A stretch of DNA of 64,000 nt from Azonexaceae bacterium (GTDB taxonomy: Bacteria; Pseudomonadota; Gammaproteobacteria; Burkholderiales; Rhodocyclaceae): contig SSSZ01000029.1 of the NCBI GenBank assembly GCA_009469675.1, forward strand, positions 1-64,000, in the 5' to 3' direction. The position numbers were made by a program, and so were the translations under genes. The notes beneath the pieces were generated by a model. That model was not told the origin of the DNA and did no database searches. It saw only the letters and a list, made by a program, of their open reading frames with translations. Shown here piece after piece: positions 53,775-62,098 of this stretch (positions are counted from its first letter, which is position 1; the number at the start of each line of letters is the position of its first letter).

Positions 53775-55112
53775 CTAGCCGGCCACTAGCTGCAGCGGCC
53801 GTTCGACCTGAAGGGCGAAGCGGCCGCGGCCGGTCTTGACCAGGGCGAGACCGGCGGCCCGTTCGTCGAGTCGGCGCTGGAGAAGAACGAGACGGGCTTC
53901 GAGGTTGTCGCTGACGCCGGGCAGGCGGATGCGCGGGTCCACCCGCAGTTCCTTATTGGAAAAACCGGTCTTGCCCCGCTCGGCGTAGTCGCGGACCAAG
54001 GCCCAGAGGATGGCGCCGGCAACGCCCTTGATGAGGTAGTCGTCGTCGAGGAAGACGCTCTCGCAGCCGGTGATGTGGCGCACCGTCACGGGCCGGCCGG
54101 CCGGTGCGCCGGGGCCGGGTTCGCTGCCGGCGCCTTCGTCTTCGGCTTCGGCGCTGTGCTGGTGGTGGTGGATGGCCAGGCCAAGCTGGGCGGCGAAAGC
54201 GACGAGGGCGTCCTCGTCGTCGTAGCCGAAATGGAGGTCGGCGGTACTCTCAACGTAGAGGACGCCGATCAGGCGCTCGAAGGCAGTGACGGGCACGGCC
54301 AGCTGGCTGCGCGCTTCGGGCAGGCCGGGCAGGGGAATGGCGGTTTCCAAGGCGTCGGCCAGGCCGGCGGCGGCGACGTTGGCCCGCACGGCGCGGCCGT
54401 AGGCGTACTCGCTGGTCATGTAGCCGATGCGGATGGCCGTGCGCTCCCGGGCGCAGATGCCGATCACCCCCGCCCCCACCGGGATTTCCGACCCCACCCC
54501 CGATTCCGGGTAGCCGCGGCTGGCGAGGGTGTAGAGCCGCTGGCCGGCTTCGTCGTACATGAGGAGCATGACGTGGCGGATGCCGAATTCGCTGCCCAGG
54601 CTGTCGAGGGCGTTGTCGAGGAGGGTCTGCAGGTGGTCGCAGGCGGCCACGCGGGCGGCGGCGCGGCGCAATGCCGTCAGGTAGTTGACCGGGGGGAGCG
54701 GCGGCGCCAGGGTGGGGCCGGGCACCTGCTCGATGTCAAGGATGCGGTAGACGTCGGAACCGAGCAGTTTGAACACGCCGTTCATGCCGGTGTGGGAGGC
54801 GATGCCGGCGAGCTTGGCGCGCATCTGCTCGAAAAGCGGCCCGGCGGTTTCGGTGCGCAGGTAGCGCAGGGTGAGGCGATAGACGGCGCCGGTCAAGGGG
54901 CTGGTCAACATCAGGCGGGCCGTCGGGTTGACCAGGATGTTGCGGCGCGTCGTGTTGAAGAACTGGTAGGTCAGCGCCACATGGTCGTTGTCCACGTACT
55001 GGACCTGGGAAAGGTAGGCCATGTTGGGCACGCCGTCGGCGTCGGAGGTGGCGATCAGCCCGGGGATGACGCCCTCCAGGCATTCGCGGATGGTTTCGAT
55101 GCGGATGCTCAC
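53775..55112 (-). CDS. Flavin-split-barrel (PNPOx-like) + GAF + winged-helix-like multidomain protein
   Basis: 445 aa from GTG at 55112, overlapping the upstream gene's stop (GTGA). Residues about 1-130: a PNPOx-like split barrel (ECLEGVIPGLIATSDADGVPNMAYLSQVQYV, NPTARLMLTSPLTG). Residues about 150-310: a GAF domain (HLQTLLDNALDSLGSEFGIRHVMLLMYDEAG, RSQLAVPVTAFERLIGVLYVES). The C-terminus (GKTGFSNKELRVDPRIRLPGVSDNLEARL) resembles a small winged-helix module. It looks like a soluble redox or ligand sensor. I cannot name a closer family. Confidence 0.75.
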   Translation of the reverse strand: MSIRIETIRECLEGVIPGLIATSDADGVPNMAYLSQVQYVDNDHVALTYQFFNTTRRNILVNPTARLMLTSPLTGAVYRLTLRYLRTETAGPLFEQMRAKLAGIASHTGMNGVFKLLGSDVYRILDIEQVPGPTLAPPLPPVNYLTALRRAAARVAACDHLQTLLDNALDSLGSEFGIRHVMLLMYDEAGQRLYTLASRGYPESGVGSEIPVGAGVIGICARERTAIRIGYMTSEYAYGRAVRANVAAAGLADALETAIPLPGLPEARSQLAVPVTAFERLIGVLYVESTADLHFGYDDEDALVAFAAQLGLAIHHHQHSAEAEDEGAGSEPGPGAPAGRPVTVRHITGCESVFLDDDYLIKGVAGAILWALVRDYAERGKTGFSNKELRVDPRIRLPGVSDNLEARLVLLQRRLDERAAGLALVKTGRGRFALQVERPLQLVAG

Positions 55113-55582
55113 GGCGCCGCCCCCAGGGGTTGCCCGGCCCGCGGCCCCGGGGTCTGGGAGAAGGCGGCGCACGGGGTGAAGGCGACGGCCACCAGGTCGC
55201 TGCCGGGGCAGCCGTAAACGGTGCGGATGATGGCCTCGGGAATGCCCAGGTGGGCCAGTTCGGCGACGAAGGTTTCGAGATGGCGGGCGACGATGGCGTG
55301 ATCGGCCGGGTCGAAGGGCAGAACCCGGGCGTCCTCCCCTTTCAGCTGGACGGTCCGGTGGCTGCTAGGCAGGGCGAAGACCGCCGCCACGCGGTGGTTC
55401 TGGCGGATGTCGGCGAGGACTCCGGCGGCCTGGGCGGCAGGCAGAAAGAGAACAACCTGACCGCCGGCGGTCAGGCGGCAGCCCAGCGCCCGGGTGCAGT
55501 TGGGGGGCTGGCCGGGAGCGCTGGAAGCCAGGCTGATGGCCACCCCGGTCTGAATGAAATCGGCGTTGTCGTCGTCGAGCAT
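55109..55582 (-). CDS. PNPOx-like flavin/FMN-binding split barrel protein
   Basis: 157 aa: MLDDDNADFIQTGVAISLASS...GCRLTAGGQVVLFLPAAQAAGVLADIRQNHRVAAVFALP follows the pyridoxamine-5'-phosphate-oxidase-like fold with a SHRTVQLKGEDARVLP strand pair. Start ATG at 55582; longer readings upstream lack support. It is coupled to the 53775-55112 gene by a 4-base overlap, suggesting the two split-barrel proteins work together. Confidence 0.8.
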   Translation of the reverse strand: MLDDDNADFIQTGVAISLASSAPGQPPNCTRALGCRLTAGGQVVLFLPAAQAAGVLADIRQNHRVAAVFALPSSHRTVQLKGEDARVLPFDPADHAIVARHLETFVAELAHLGIPEAIIRTVYGCPGSDLVAVAFTPCAAFSQTPGPRAGQPLGAAP

Positions 55583-55744
55583 GGCCCCCGGTCCCGGCTC
55601 TAAAAAAAACGATGGTCGATACCCCTGGCGGAGCGTGGCTTGCCGGCTCCGCGGTGAAATCCGGCAGCGGAGCGCGGAAACCATGCGCCGGCCCTTCTTA
55701 TTGTAGCCGCCCGGCGCGAACAAAACCGCCCGGCGTCAACGCAA

Positions 55745-55769
55745 ACGGGGCGCCCCCTTGGCGCCCCGT
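55745..55769 (-). terminator. Hairpin downstream of the small secreted-peptide gene
   Basis: Arms ACGGGGCGCC and GGCGCCCCGT with a 5-base loop, beginning 20 bases after the stop of the 42-residue gene on the minus strand; a weak TTTG tail follows. Confidence 0.6.
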
Positions 55770-55788
55770 CAGTCCTGCGGAAAACGTC

Positions 55789-55917
55789 TCAGACCTTGGG
55801 TTTGGACGGAGTGCTCATCTGTTTTTCGTCCTTGGCCTTATCGCCGGGGCACGCCACCGCGGACAGGCTGGAAAGGGCGAACAGCGCAGCCAAAAGGCCG
55901 TACATCAGTTTCTTCAT
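55789..55917 (-). CDS. Very small secreted peptide or lipoprotein (42 aa)
   Basis: Reads MKKLMYGLLAALFALSSLSA then VACPGDKAKDEKQMSTPSKPKV. The N-terminal 20 residues are a textbook signal peptide and SAVAC could be a lipobox (signal peptidase II), though the -3 residue is not the usual Leu. RBS AGGAG lies at good spacing upstream of the ATG at 55917, and a hairpin follows the stop. The mature peptide would be about 20-24 residues, Lys- and Pro-rich. No family is recognised; resemblance to other tiny betaproteobacterial exported peptides is only general. Confidence 0.7.
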   Translation of the reverse strand: MKKLMYGLLAALFALSSLSAVACPGDKAKDEKQMSTPSKPKV

Positions 55918-55989
55918 GGGAGGCTCCTGGGAGTGGAAGACTGGAGTTGGATTACTCTAGTCGACGAGAGTTCATTGCGCCAGAAAAAG

Positions 55990-56316
55990 ATGCCCCGCGT
56001 CATCCGCCTCATTGCCACCGCCCCCGTCAAACCGGCCCCCGGCCAGCCCTGCAACGGCTGTGGCGTTTGCTGCGCGGCGGAAACCTGCCCGGCCGGCCGC
56101 CTGATCTTCCGCCGCCGGGCCGGCCCCTGCCCGGCGCTGGCCTGGGACGAAGCCGACGGCCGCTACCGCTGCCGGCTCCTCACCCGACCGGGTGCCCATC
56201 TCGGCTGGCTGCCCGCCGCCTGGTCGGGTGCCGCCGCCCGCATCTTCGCCCGCTGGATCGCCGCCGGCCAGGGCTGTGACAGCGATGCCGAAGTGGGTGA
56301 CGGGAAGCCAGAGTGA
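55990..56316 (+). CDS. YkgJ-family cysteine cluster protein
   Basis: 108 aa with the cluster CNGCGVCCAAETCPAG followed by PCPALAW and RYRCRLL, the zinc/iron chelatase-like YkgJ pattern. Members are thought to bind zinc or an iron-sulfur cluster; a reaction is not assigned. ATG at 55990. It is divergent from the small peptide gene and convergent with the acyl ligase gene (14-base gap). Confidence 0.85.
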   Translation: MPRVIRLIATAPVKPAPGQPCNGCGVCCAAETCPAGRLIFRRRAGPCPALAWDEADGRYRCRLLTRPGAHLGWLPAAWSGAAARIFARWIAAGQGCDSDAEVGDGKPE

Positions 56317-56329
56317 ACCCGAAAGCGAA

Positions 56330-59119
56330 CTACCCCAGGTCCGGTTCGTCGAGGTGGGCAAGGATGGCGCCCCGGGCGGCGTCGCGCAGTGCCAGGGCGG
56401 CCTCCCAGGACGCGCCGGCGGGGGCGAGGGGGGCGGCGAAGCGCACGCCGATGGGGTGGCGGCGAGGGCGCCAGCTACCGTCCCGGAGGGCGGCCCGGGT
56501 GCCGGTGAGGACCACCGGCACGACCGGCCGGCCGCTGCCCGCGGCAACGACGAAGGCACCCTGGCGGAAGGGCCGCAACCCCGGCGCCCGGCCGAAGGTG
56601 CCTTCGGCGAAGAACAGAAGCGAGGCGCCGCGGCGGGCCTCGTCCCCCAGGCTGCCGGCGGCGGCGACGCCCCGGGTGGCGTCCTGGCGGTCGACGAAAT
56701 GGCAGCCCAGACGGCGCAGCAGGGCGCCGACGCCGAAGCGCCCGGCCAGTTCGGCCTTGCCGACGAAAGCCACGGCCGGCGGCAGGACGGCGGCCAGGAC
56801 GAAGGCGTCGAGATAGCTGGCGTGGTTGGCGACGTAGATGGCTCCGCCGGCGGGCACGTCGCCTTCGACGCGGGGCGCCAGCCCGGCCAGGGCCAAGCCG
56901 ATCCGGGCCGCCTCCCGGGCCAGGCGGCGGCGCAGGCCGAGGCCGGGCAGGAGCAGTACCGGCGGGGCGGCCAGCAGCAGGACGAGAAGCCCCGCCCCCC
57001 AGGCGCGCAGGGCAAAGAGCGACGCCCCGAGGCGCTCCGCCTGGCGGCGCGCCCCCGCCGCCAGGGCGGCCCGCCCGAGGCGCAGGAACTGCCGCCAGGG
57101 CGCCGCCGCCGGCCGCACCAGTTCGCCGCTCTCGTAAAGGCTGCGACAGCTCCCCCGCCGAATCTTGCCGCTCGACGTTTTTCTCACCGTGCGGGCGGGG
57201 GCCAGGACGACGTCGTCGGCGGGGCCGCCGGTGAGTTCCACCGCCAGGCGGGAGACTTCAGTCGCCAGGGCGGCCCGCTCGGCGTCGCCGGCCAGGTCGG
57301 TTTCCACCACCGCCACCAGCTTTTCCGTACCGGCCCGGGGGTCGCTGGCGGCGAATACCGCCACGCCGCCCTTGCGCACCCCGGCCAGGCGGCCGATGGC
57401 TTCCTCCAGTTCCTGGGGGTGGATGTTGTGGCCGCCGCGGATGATGAGATCCTTCTCGCGGCCGGTGATGAACAATTCGCCCCCGGCCAGGTAGCCGAGA
57501 TCGCCGCTATTGCGCCATTCGCCCACGACCAGGGCGGCGGTGGCGGCCGGATTCTGGTAGTAGCCGGCGGTGGAGGAAGGGCCGCGGAACTGGACCCGGC
57601 CCTGGCGGCGCTCGGGAAGTTCGCGGTTGTCGCCGTCGACCACGCGGATTTCGTGGCCGGGAAGCGGCAGGCCGGCGGCGACCACGGCCAGGCCGTCGGC
57701 GTCTACGGGACGGGCTTCGCCCCGATCCACCAGGGCGCGGCGCTCGATGCGATCCACCCGCGGACCCCGCCCGAGGGGCGGGAAAGCCAAGCCCACCGAG
57801 CTTTCGGCCAGGCCGTAGACCGGCGTCAGGGCGGTGGGGGCCAGGCCGCAGGGCGCGAAACGCCGGGCGAAGCGCTCGAGGGTGGCGGCGGCGACCGGTT
57901 CGGCCCCGTTGAAGGCGAGCCGCCAGGACGACAGGTCGAGGCCGGCCAGATCGGCGTCCTGCAGCCGGGTGGCGCACAATTCGTAGGCGAAATTGGGGGC
58001 CGCCGACAGGGTGCCCCGGTGTTCGGCGATGGCCCGCAGCCAGCGCTCCGGCCGGGCGAGAAAGGCCAGCGGCGACATCAGGACGAGGCGGAACCCCCCA
58101 GCCATGCTGCCCAGGACGGCACCGATCAGCCCCATGTCGTGGTAAAGCGGCAGCCAGGAAACGAAGACGTCCCGGGAGTCGACCCGGGCGGCGGCGATCA
58201 TGGCCCGCAGGTTGGCCAGCAGGTTGGCGTGGGTGAGCACCACGCCCTTGGGATTGCCGGTGCTTCCCGAGGTGTACTGCAGGAAGGCGATATCATCGCC
58301 CCGGCTCGCCACGACGGGAACGATGCCGGCCGGCCGGGCCAGGTCTTCGGGAGTCGCCACCTCCCGCAGCTCGGGCGCCCCGGCGCGCAGGAGCGGCACC
58401 AGGGGCTTGGCGCGGTCGACGGTGACGAGGATGCGGGCGCCAGCGCTGGCCACGACGCCGGCGATGCGGCGCAGGTGGTCCTCGATCTGGGATATCCGCG
58501 CCGGCGGGTAGAGGGGGACCGGCACGCAGCCGGCGTAGAGGGCGCCGTAGAAGGCGGCGAGGAAGCCGCGGCCGGTGGGCAGCATGATCGCCACCCGCGC
58601 CCCCGGCCCGATGCCGCGCTCGGCCAGGCCGGCGGCGAGGGCGCGGGCGTCGGCGCGCAGATCGGCGTAGGTCAGGCGGCAGGGCGGCGCGTCGTCGGCA
58701 TAGAGCAGCACCGAGAGTCGCTCGCCGTGGGCCGCGGCATGCCAGTCGAGGGCCTCGACCAGGGTCGTGACGCCGGCCGGCAGGGATTCGCCGGCGGCCA
58801 CCGGGGGAGTGTCGGCGGGCGCCGGGGCCGGCACCCCGGCCGCGGCGGGCCGGGCGCGGTCGAGGAGCCGCAGGAGGTCGGCCGGCGTTTCGGCCTCGGC
58901 GAAGGCGCCTTCGCCGAGGCCGACCCCGAAGGCCGCTTCGATGCGCTGTACGAGTTCGACCCGGGCCAGGCTGTCGAGGCCGAAGTCCCGCTCCAGGGAA
59001 TCGTCGAGGCGATAGTCCCGGGGCGGGGCGGCGGGGCGCAATTCTTTGGCCAGAGCGGCGGCAAGGGCAAGCAGCGCCGCGGCGGGGTCGGAGAAGCGGG
59101 AAGTCGGGGACTCAGCCAT
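56330..59119 (-). CDS. Acyl carrier protein - fatty acyl-AMP ligase - PlsC acyltransferase fusion
   Basis: 929 aa in three parts. (1) ACP domain, residues about 13-85, with the phosphopantetheine site DFGLDSLARVEL (Ser50). (2) Acyl-AMP ligase of the FAAL type, about 115-655: YTSGSTGNPKGVVLTHANLL (P-loop, about 279-298), SWLPLYHDMGLIG, NGAEPV, YGLAESSVGLAF, SGDLGYL and the C-terminal KTSSGKIRR. (3) A hydrophobic linker (about 695-725) and a PlsC-type acyltransferase with NHASYLDAF (HX4D, about 762) and FFAEGTFGR (about 834). Inferred activity: activate a free fatty acid, load it on its own ACP, pass it to a lysophospholipid or other acceptor at the inner membrane. Start ATG 59119; an upstream ATG at 59161 is in frame. 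Confidence 0.88.
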   Translation of the reverse strand: MAESPTSRFSDPAAALLALAAALAKELRPAAPPRDYRLDDSLERDFGLDSLARVELVQRIEAAFGVGLGEGAFAEAETPADLLRLLDRARPAAAGVPAPAPADTPPVAAGESLPAGVTTLVEALDWHAAAHGERLSVLLYADDAPPCRLTYADLRADARALAAGLAERGIGPGARVAIMLPTGRGFLAAFYGALYAGCVPVPLYPPARISQIEDHLRRIAGVVASAGARILVTVDRAKPLVPLLRAGAPELREVATPEDLARPAGIVPVVASRGDDIAFLQYTSGSTGNPKGVVLTHANLLANLRAMIAAARVDSRDVFVSWLPLYHDMGLIGAVLGSMAGGFRLVLMSPLAFLARPERWLRAIAEHRGTLSAAPNFAYELCATRLQDADLAGLDLSSWRLAFNGAEPVAAATLERFARRFAPCGLAPTALTPVYGLAESSVGLAFPPLGRGPRVDRIERRALVDRGEARPVDADGLAVVAAGLPLPGHEIRVVDGDNRELPERRQGRVQFRGPSSTAGYYQNPAATAALVVGEWRNSGDLGYLAGGELFITGREKDLIIRGGHNIHPQELEEAIGRLAGVRKGGVAVFAASDPRAGTEKLVAVVETDLAGDAERAALATEVSRLAVELTGGPADDVVLAPARTVRKTSSGKIRRGSCRSLYESGELVRPAAAPWRQFLRLGRAALAAGARRQAERLGASLFALRAWGAGLLVLLLAAPPVLLLPGLGLRRRLAREAARIGLALAGLAPRVEGDVPAGGAIYVANHASYLDAFVLAAVLPPAVAFVGKAELAGRFGVGALLRRLGCHFVDRQDATRGVAAAGSLGDEARRGASLLFFAEGTFGRAPGLRPFRQGAFVVAAGSGRPVVPVVLTGTRAALRDGSWRPRRHPIGVRFAAPLAPAGASWEAALALRDAARGAILAHLDEPDLG

Positions 59120-59262
59120 GGCGTCTCGAAAAAAATGCCGACTGCGCCATTGTGCCCCCAATCGGGGCGGCGTGCCGAGGCGGCGGAAACGGTTGGAGTA
59201 TGGGCGATGCCGGGCGACGGGGCCGGCCCGGTCACCCCGCGCTTTTCCGGCGGCCCGGAATT

Positions 59263-59706
59263 TTAGTCAAGGCGCAGCCAGCGGTCGAAGGTCGCCGCCT
59301 GGCCGTGCAGCACGCCGGCGGCGTCGACGAGGTTCCACACCGTCGCCTGGGTGATGCGAAAACGCCGGCCGCGGCTGGACACGCGCACCCCGGCGTAGTC
59401 ATCGATATAGCCGTCGCGGGCCACCCGGGCGAGGAGCCGCGCCCTTTCCTCCCGGGCCAGCGGTTCGGCGGAAAAACGCGAAGGCAGGCGGGTGAAGGCG
59501 GCGAAGTCGAGTTCGAACAGTTCGAGGGCGAGGCGGTTGCCGTAGAAGAAGACGGGATCGGCCTCGGTGCCGTGGGCGACGACCACCCGCGGCGCCGTCC
59601 ACAGGCTCTCGCCCAGGTTGCCCGCGGCAGCGACCAGGGGGCGGCCGGTCAGGCGGCGGTAGGACTCGGCGATCAGGACGAGGCGGGGGTCTTGCGGCGT
59701 TTCCAT
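59263..59706 (-). CDS. MEKHLA-domain protein
   Basis: 147 aa PAS-like MEKHLA domain: RLVLIAESYRRLTGRPLV, DPVFFYGNRLALELFELDFAAFTRLPSRFSAEPLAREERARLL and GYIDDYAGVRVSSRGRRFRI, WNLVDAAGVLHGQAATF. Stand-alone MEKHLA proteins occur in many proteobacteria and cyanobacteria; the ligand is unknown. The 144-base gap to the acyl ligase gene on the same strand leaves room for its own promoter. Confidence 0.85.
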   Translation of the reverse strand: METPQDPRLVLIAESYRRLTGRPLVAAAGNLGESLWTAPRVVVAHGTEADPVFFYGNRLALELFELDFAAFTRLPSRFSAEPLAREERARLLARVARDGYIDDYAGVRVSSRGRRFRITQATVWNLVDAAGVLHGQAATFDRWLRLD

Positions 59707-59870
59707 GGCAGCGCATGATACCTCGCTCCGGGGGCCGTCGACGGGCGGCCCGGGAACCCCCTTGATTGGCGGGAGGCTTCCCGGGGCGGCTGGGAAAGAT
59801 GCCCGGGGCGGCGGGCCGGTTCTATTCGGTTCGGAGGCGGGGAGACGGGAAGAAACGCGTTGCCGCGACG

Positions 59871-59896
59871 GGCCCCCGGGGCAATTGCCCGGGGCC
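59871..59896. other. GC-rich inverted repeat downstream of the AlkC-like gene
   Basis: An imperfect dyad centred on CAATTG, with flanking CCCCGGGG-type arms carrying one extra base on one side. It could end the minus-strand AlkC-like transcript; no T-run is present. The remaining 59707-59943 gap shows nothing I can support. Confidence 0.35.
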
Positions 59897-59943
59897 GAGG
59901 GCCAGCCGATTCACCCGGGCCGGCGCTCCGGCGCCGCGGCGCG

Positions 59944-61071
59944 TCACGCCTGGTCGGCATCGCCGGCCACCAGGTCAAACCCCCCCAGGGCCACCGGCTG
60001 GCCGTTGAGCCAGGCTTCGACCCGATGGTGGCCGGGGTAGGGGCGGCGGGTGCTGAGGACGGCGAGGGAAACCGTCTTGCCCAGGGCGACGCGCTCCCCC
60101 GGCCCGACAACGACCTGGCGCAGCTTGAACACCTTGGGCGAGGTTTCGCCCCGGGCCTTGACGAAATGGATGCGCAAGTCGGCAACGACCGCCTCGGCCC
60201 CGGTCCCGGGGTTGACCAGGTCGAAGGCGATGCGCACGGCAGCGCCCACCCGCACCACCGCCGGCACGATGGCCGGCGCCTCGACCCGCAGCGGCGCCGC
60301 CGCAGCGAAACCGAGAACGGCGAGGGCGCCGGCCTCGCCCCGCTTGACGGCGCTGCGCAAGGCATGGGCGACCAGGCGCCGGCGGTTGGCCGAGGCGCCC
60401 TCCAGCCAGCGGCGGGCAGTGGCGACAAGGCGGTCGGGATGATCCTTGCCGATGTCGTTCAGGTTGTTGGCGACGGAGCGGCGAACATAGCCCTCGGGAT
60501 CGTCCTTGAGCAGTTCGAGCAGTTCCAGCACCGGCCCCGGGTCGGCCTGGAACTGCGGCAGCCGCGGCGCCCAGGGCAGGCGCGGCCGGGTGCCTTCGGA
60601 AACCAGCCGGCGCACGTGGGGGCTGGGGTCCGCCGCCCAAAGGCGGAGCCGGGCCAGGGTGGCCTCGGGATAACGCGTGAGGAAGGGGCGGATGCTGAAC
60701 TCGGCGGTGAAGCGCTGGGTCAGCGCGTGCTGCGCCGCCATCGCCGCCTCGAAGTGGTCGAGGCCGAATTCGCCGACGAAAAGCACATGGGGCAGGTAGA
60801 AGAACGGCGCCATGCCGGCGCCGCCGGTGCCGGCCAGGGGCGGCCCGAGGGTGGCGACCAGGATGGCCATGGCCTGTTCAGGGTCGGCCGGCAGGTGGCG
60901 GCGCAAGGCCCGCGCCAGGTGGCGCCCCCGGGGCATCAGTTCGAGTTCGTCGAAGCCGGCCAGGGCGTCGGCGAGAAACGCCGCCGCCGGAAAGCCGGGA
61001 TGGACGGCGGTGATGGTCTGGGCAAGGCGTATTGCGACGGCCGGGCCGAAATGGTTTTTGAGGGGTTCCAC
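59944..61071 (-). CDS. DNA alkylation repair protein, AlkC-like (HEAT repeats plus Ig-like domain)
   Basis: 375 aa. The first ~245 residues are helical HEAT-like repeats of the ALK-glycosylase fold (TRYPEATLARLRLWAADPSPHVRRLVSEGTRPRLPW, the family signature, then DDPEGYVRRSVANNLNDIGKDHPDRLVATARRWL). The last ~110 residues form a beta-rich Ig-like domain (VRVGAAVRIAFDLVNPGTGAEAVVADLRIHFVKARGE). This two-domain layout is that described for AlkC, which excises 3-methylpurines without base flipping. No ada/alkA neighbours. Confidence 0.88.
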   Translation of the reverse strand: MEPLKNHFGPAVAIRLAQTITAVHPGFPAAAFLADALAGFDELELMPRGRHLARALRRHLPADPEQAMAILVATLGPPLAGTGGAGMAPFFYLPHVLFVGEFGLDHFEAAMAAQHALTQRFTAEFSIRPFLTRYPEATLARLRLWAADPSPHVRRLVSEGTRPRLPWAPRLPQFQADPGPVLELLELLKDDPEGYVRRSVANNLNDIGKDHPDRLVATARRWLEGASANRRRLVAHALRSAVKRGEAGALAVLGFAAAAPLRVEAPAIVPAVVRVGAAVRIAFDLVNPGTGAEAVVADLRIHFVKARGETSPKVFKLRQVVVGPGERVALGKTVSLAVLSTRRPYPGHHRVEAWLNGQPVALGGFDLVAGDADQA

Positions 61072-61245
61072 GACAAAACGATAGCACCGCCCGGCGGGAG
61101 AAGAAAATGAAGCGCGCTTTTTTCCCCGGGATGGGCTTTAATGAAAGCCAGGACCGCCCCGGCCCGGCAGCGGGAACCCGCTCTCGCTCTCGCTCCCGGC
61201 CCGGCACCAGCTTCCCGCCCCCCCAACCCAGGAAGGAGATCGGCC

Positions 61246-61626
61246 ATGACTTTCGCCATGCTGCTGGTATCAGCGTTGCTTTTCGTGGGGATCGTCGTGC
61301 TCGCCCGGCGCCGCCCCGGGGCACCCGCGGCGGAGGGCCGGGGGGCGCCGGTCGCGCCGGCGAGTTTTCGCTGCGTCGGGGTCGTCGCCGTCGAACCGGC
61401 CTGCGACGCCGCCCGGGCCATCGGGGCGGCGCGCTTTCTGCCCGACGGGGCGCCGACGCTGCCCCTGCCGGGCTGTTCGCGGGCGACTTGCCACTGCCGT
61501 TATTCCGACCATCCCGACCGGCGCGCCGACTATCGGCGCAACCCCTACGGCCAGGGCGTCTGCATGCCCCCCGCCGAAGTCGGGGACGACCGGCGCCGCG
61601 GCGGCGACCGGCGCGGCGCCGTCTGA
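61246..61626 (+). CDS. Small membrane-anchored Cys-containing protein of unknown function
   Basis: 126 aa with an N-terminal transmembrane helix (MTFAMLLVSALLFVGIVVLA), a variable Ala/Gly-rich linker, then a cysteine-bearing soluble part: FRCVGVVAVEPACDAARAI, LPGCSRATCHCRYSDHPDRRADYRRN, GVCMPP, ending in an Arg/Asp tail (DDRRRGGDRRGAV). Five or more Cys suggest metal binding or disulfides. RBS GGAAGGAG. I do not recognise a named family. Confidence 0.72.
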   Translation: MTFAMLLVSALLFVGIVVLARRRPGAPAAEGRGAPVAPASFRCVGVVAVEPACDAARAIGAARFLPDGAPTLPLPGCSRATCHCRYSDHPDRRADYRRNPYGQGVCMPPAEVGDDRRRGGDRRGAV

Positions 61627-61705
61627 GGGGCGGGTCGACACAGGCCCGGCGCGATAGGCGACAATGCCGCCCTCCATCGCCTCTTCGTTCGGCCAAGTCC
61701 CCACC

Positions 61706-62059
61706 ATGCCCCCCTCGATCCTCTACTACAACCCGCGCTGCTCCAAGTGCCGCCAGGCCCTGGACCTCCTCAGGAGCCGCGGCGTCGAACCGCAAATCGT
61801 CGAATACCTGGCCCACCCGCCCACCGCCGACGAACTCGCCGCCCTCGTCGCCAAGCTCGGCTTTGCCGACGCCCGGCAACTGATGCGCCAGGGCGAACCG
61901 GCCTACCGCGACCTCGGCCTCGCCGCTCCGAAGCTTACGCAATCCGCCCTGATCGCCGCCCTGGCGGCCACGCCCGAACTCTTCGAGCGCCCAGTCCTGG
62001 TCCATGGCGACCGCGCCGTGGTCGGCCGCCCCCCGGAGCGGGTGCTGGAAATCCTCTGA
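61706..62059 (+). CDS. arsC: ArsC/glutaredoxin-family arsenate reductase-like protein
   Basis: 117 aa with the catalytic N-terminal motif NPRCSKCRQALDLL and the ArsC pattern EYLAHPPTADELAALVAKLG, MRQGEPAYRDL and a C-terminal ELFERPVLVHGDRAVVGRPPERV (Arg residues for arsenate binding). It is the glutaredoxin-dependent ArsC/YfgD branch; YfgD-like proteins are not always arsenate reductases. No arsB/arsR nearby, so an arsenic role is not certain. ATG at 61706. Confidence 0.88.
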   Translation: MPPSILYYNPRCSKCRQALDLLRSRGVEPQIVEYLAHPPTADELAALVAKLGFADARQLMRQGEPAYRDLGLAAPKLTQSALIAALAATPELFERPVLVHGDRAVVGRPPERVLEIL

Positions 62060-62098
62060 CGACGGCGGGTGGCGCCCCGCGGCCCCGGCGGGTCGCCG

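Noticed and set aside
56330-59119. Nonribosomal peptide or polyketide synthase module
   Set aside because: No condensation, ketosynthase or thioesterase domain; the third domain is a PlsC acyltransferase.
61706-62059. An arsenic resistance operon
   Set aside because: Only the ArsC-family gene is present; no arsR, arsB or acr3 nearby, so it may be a general YfgD-like reductase.
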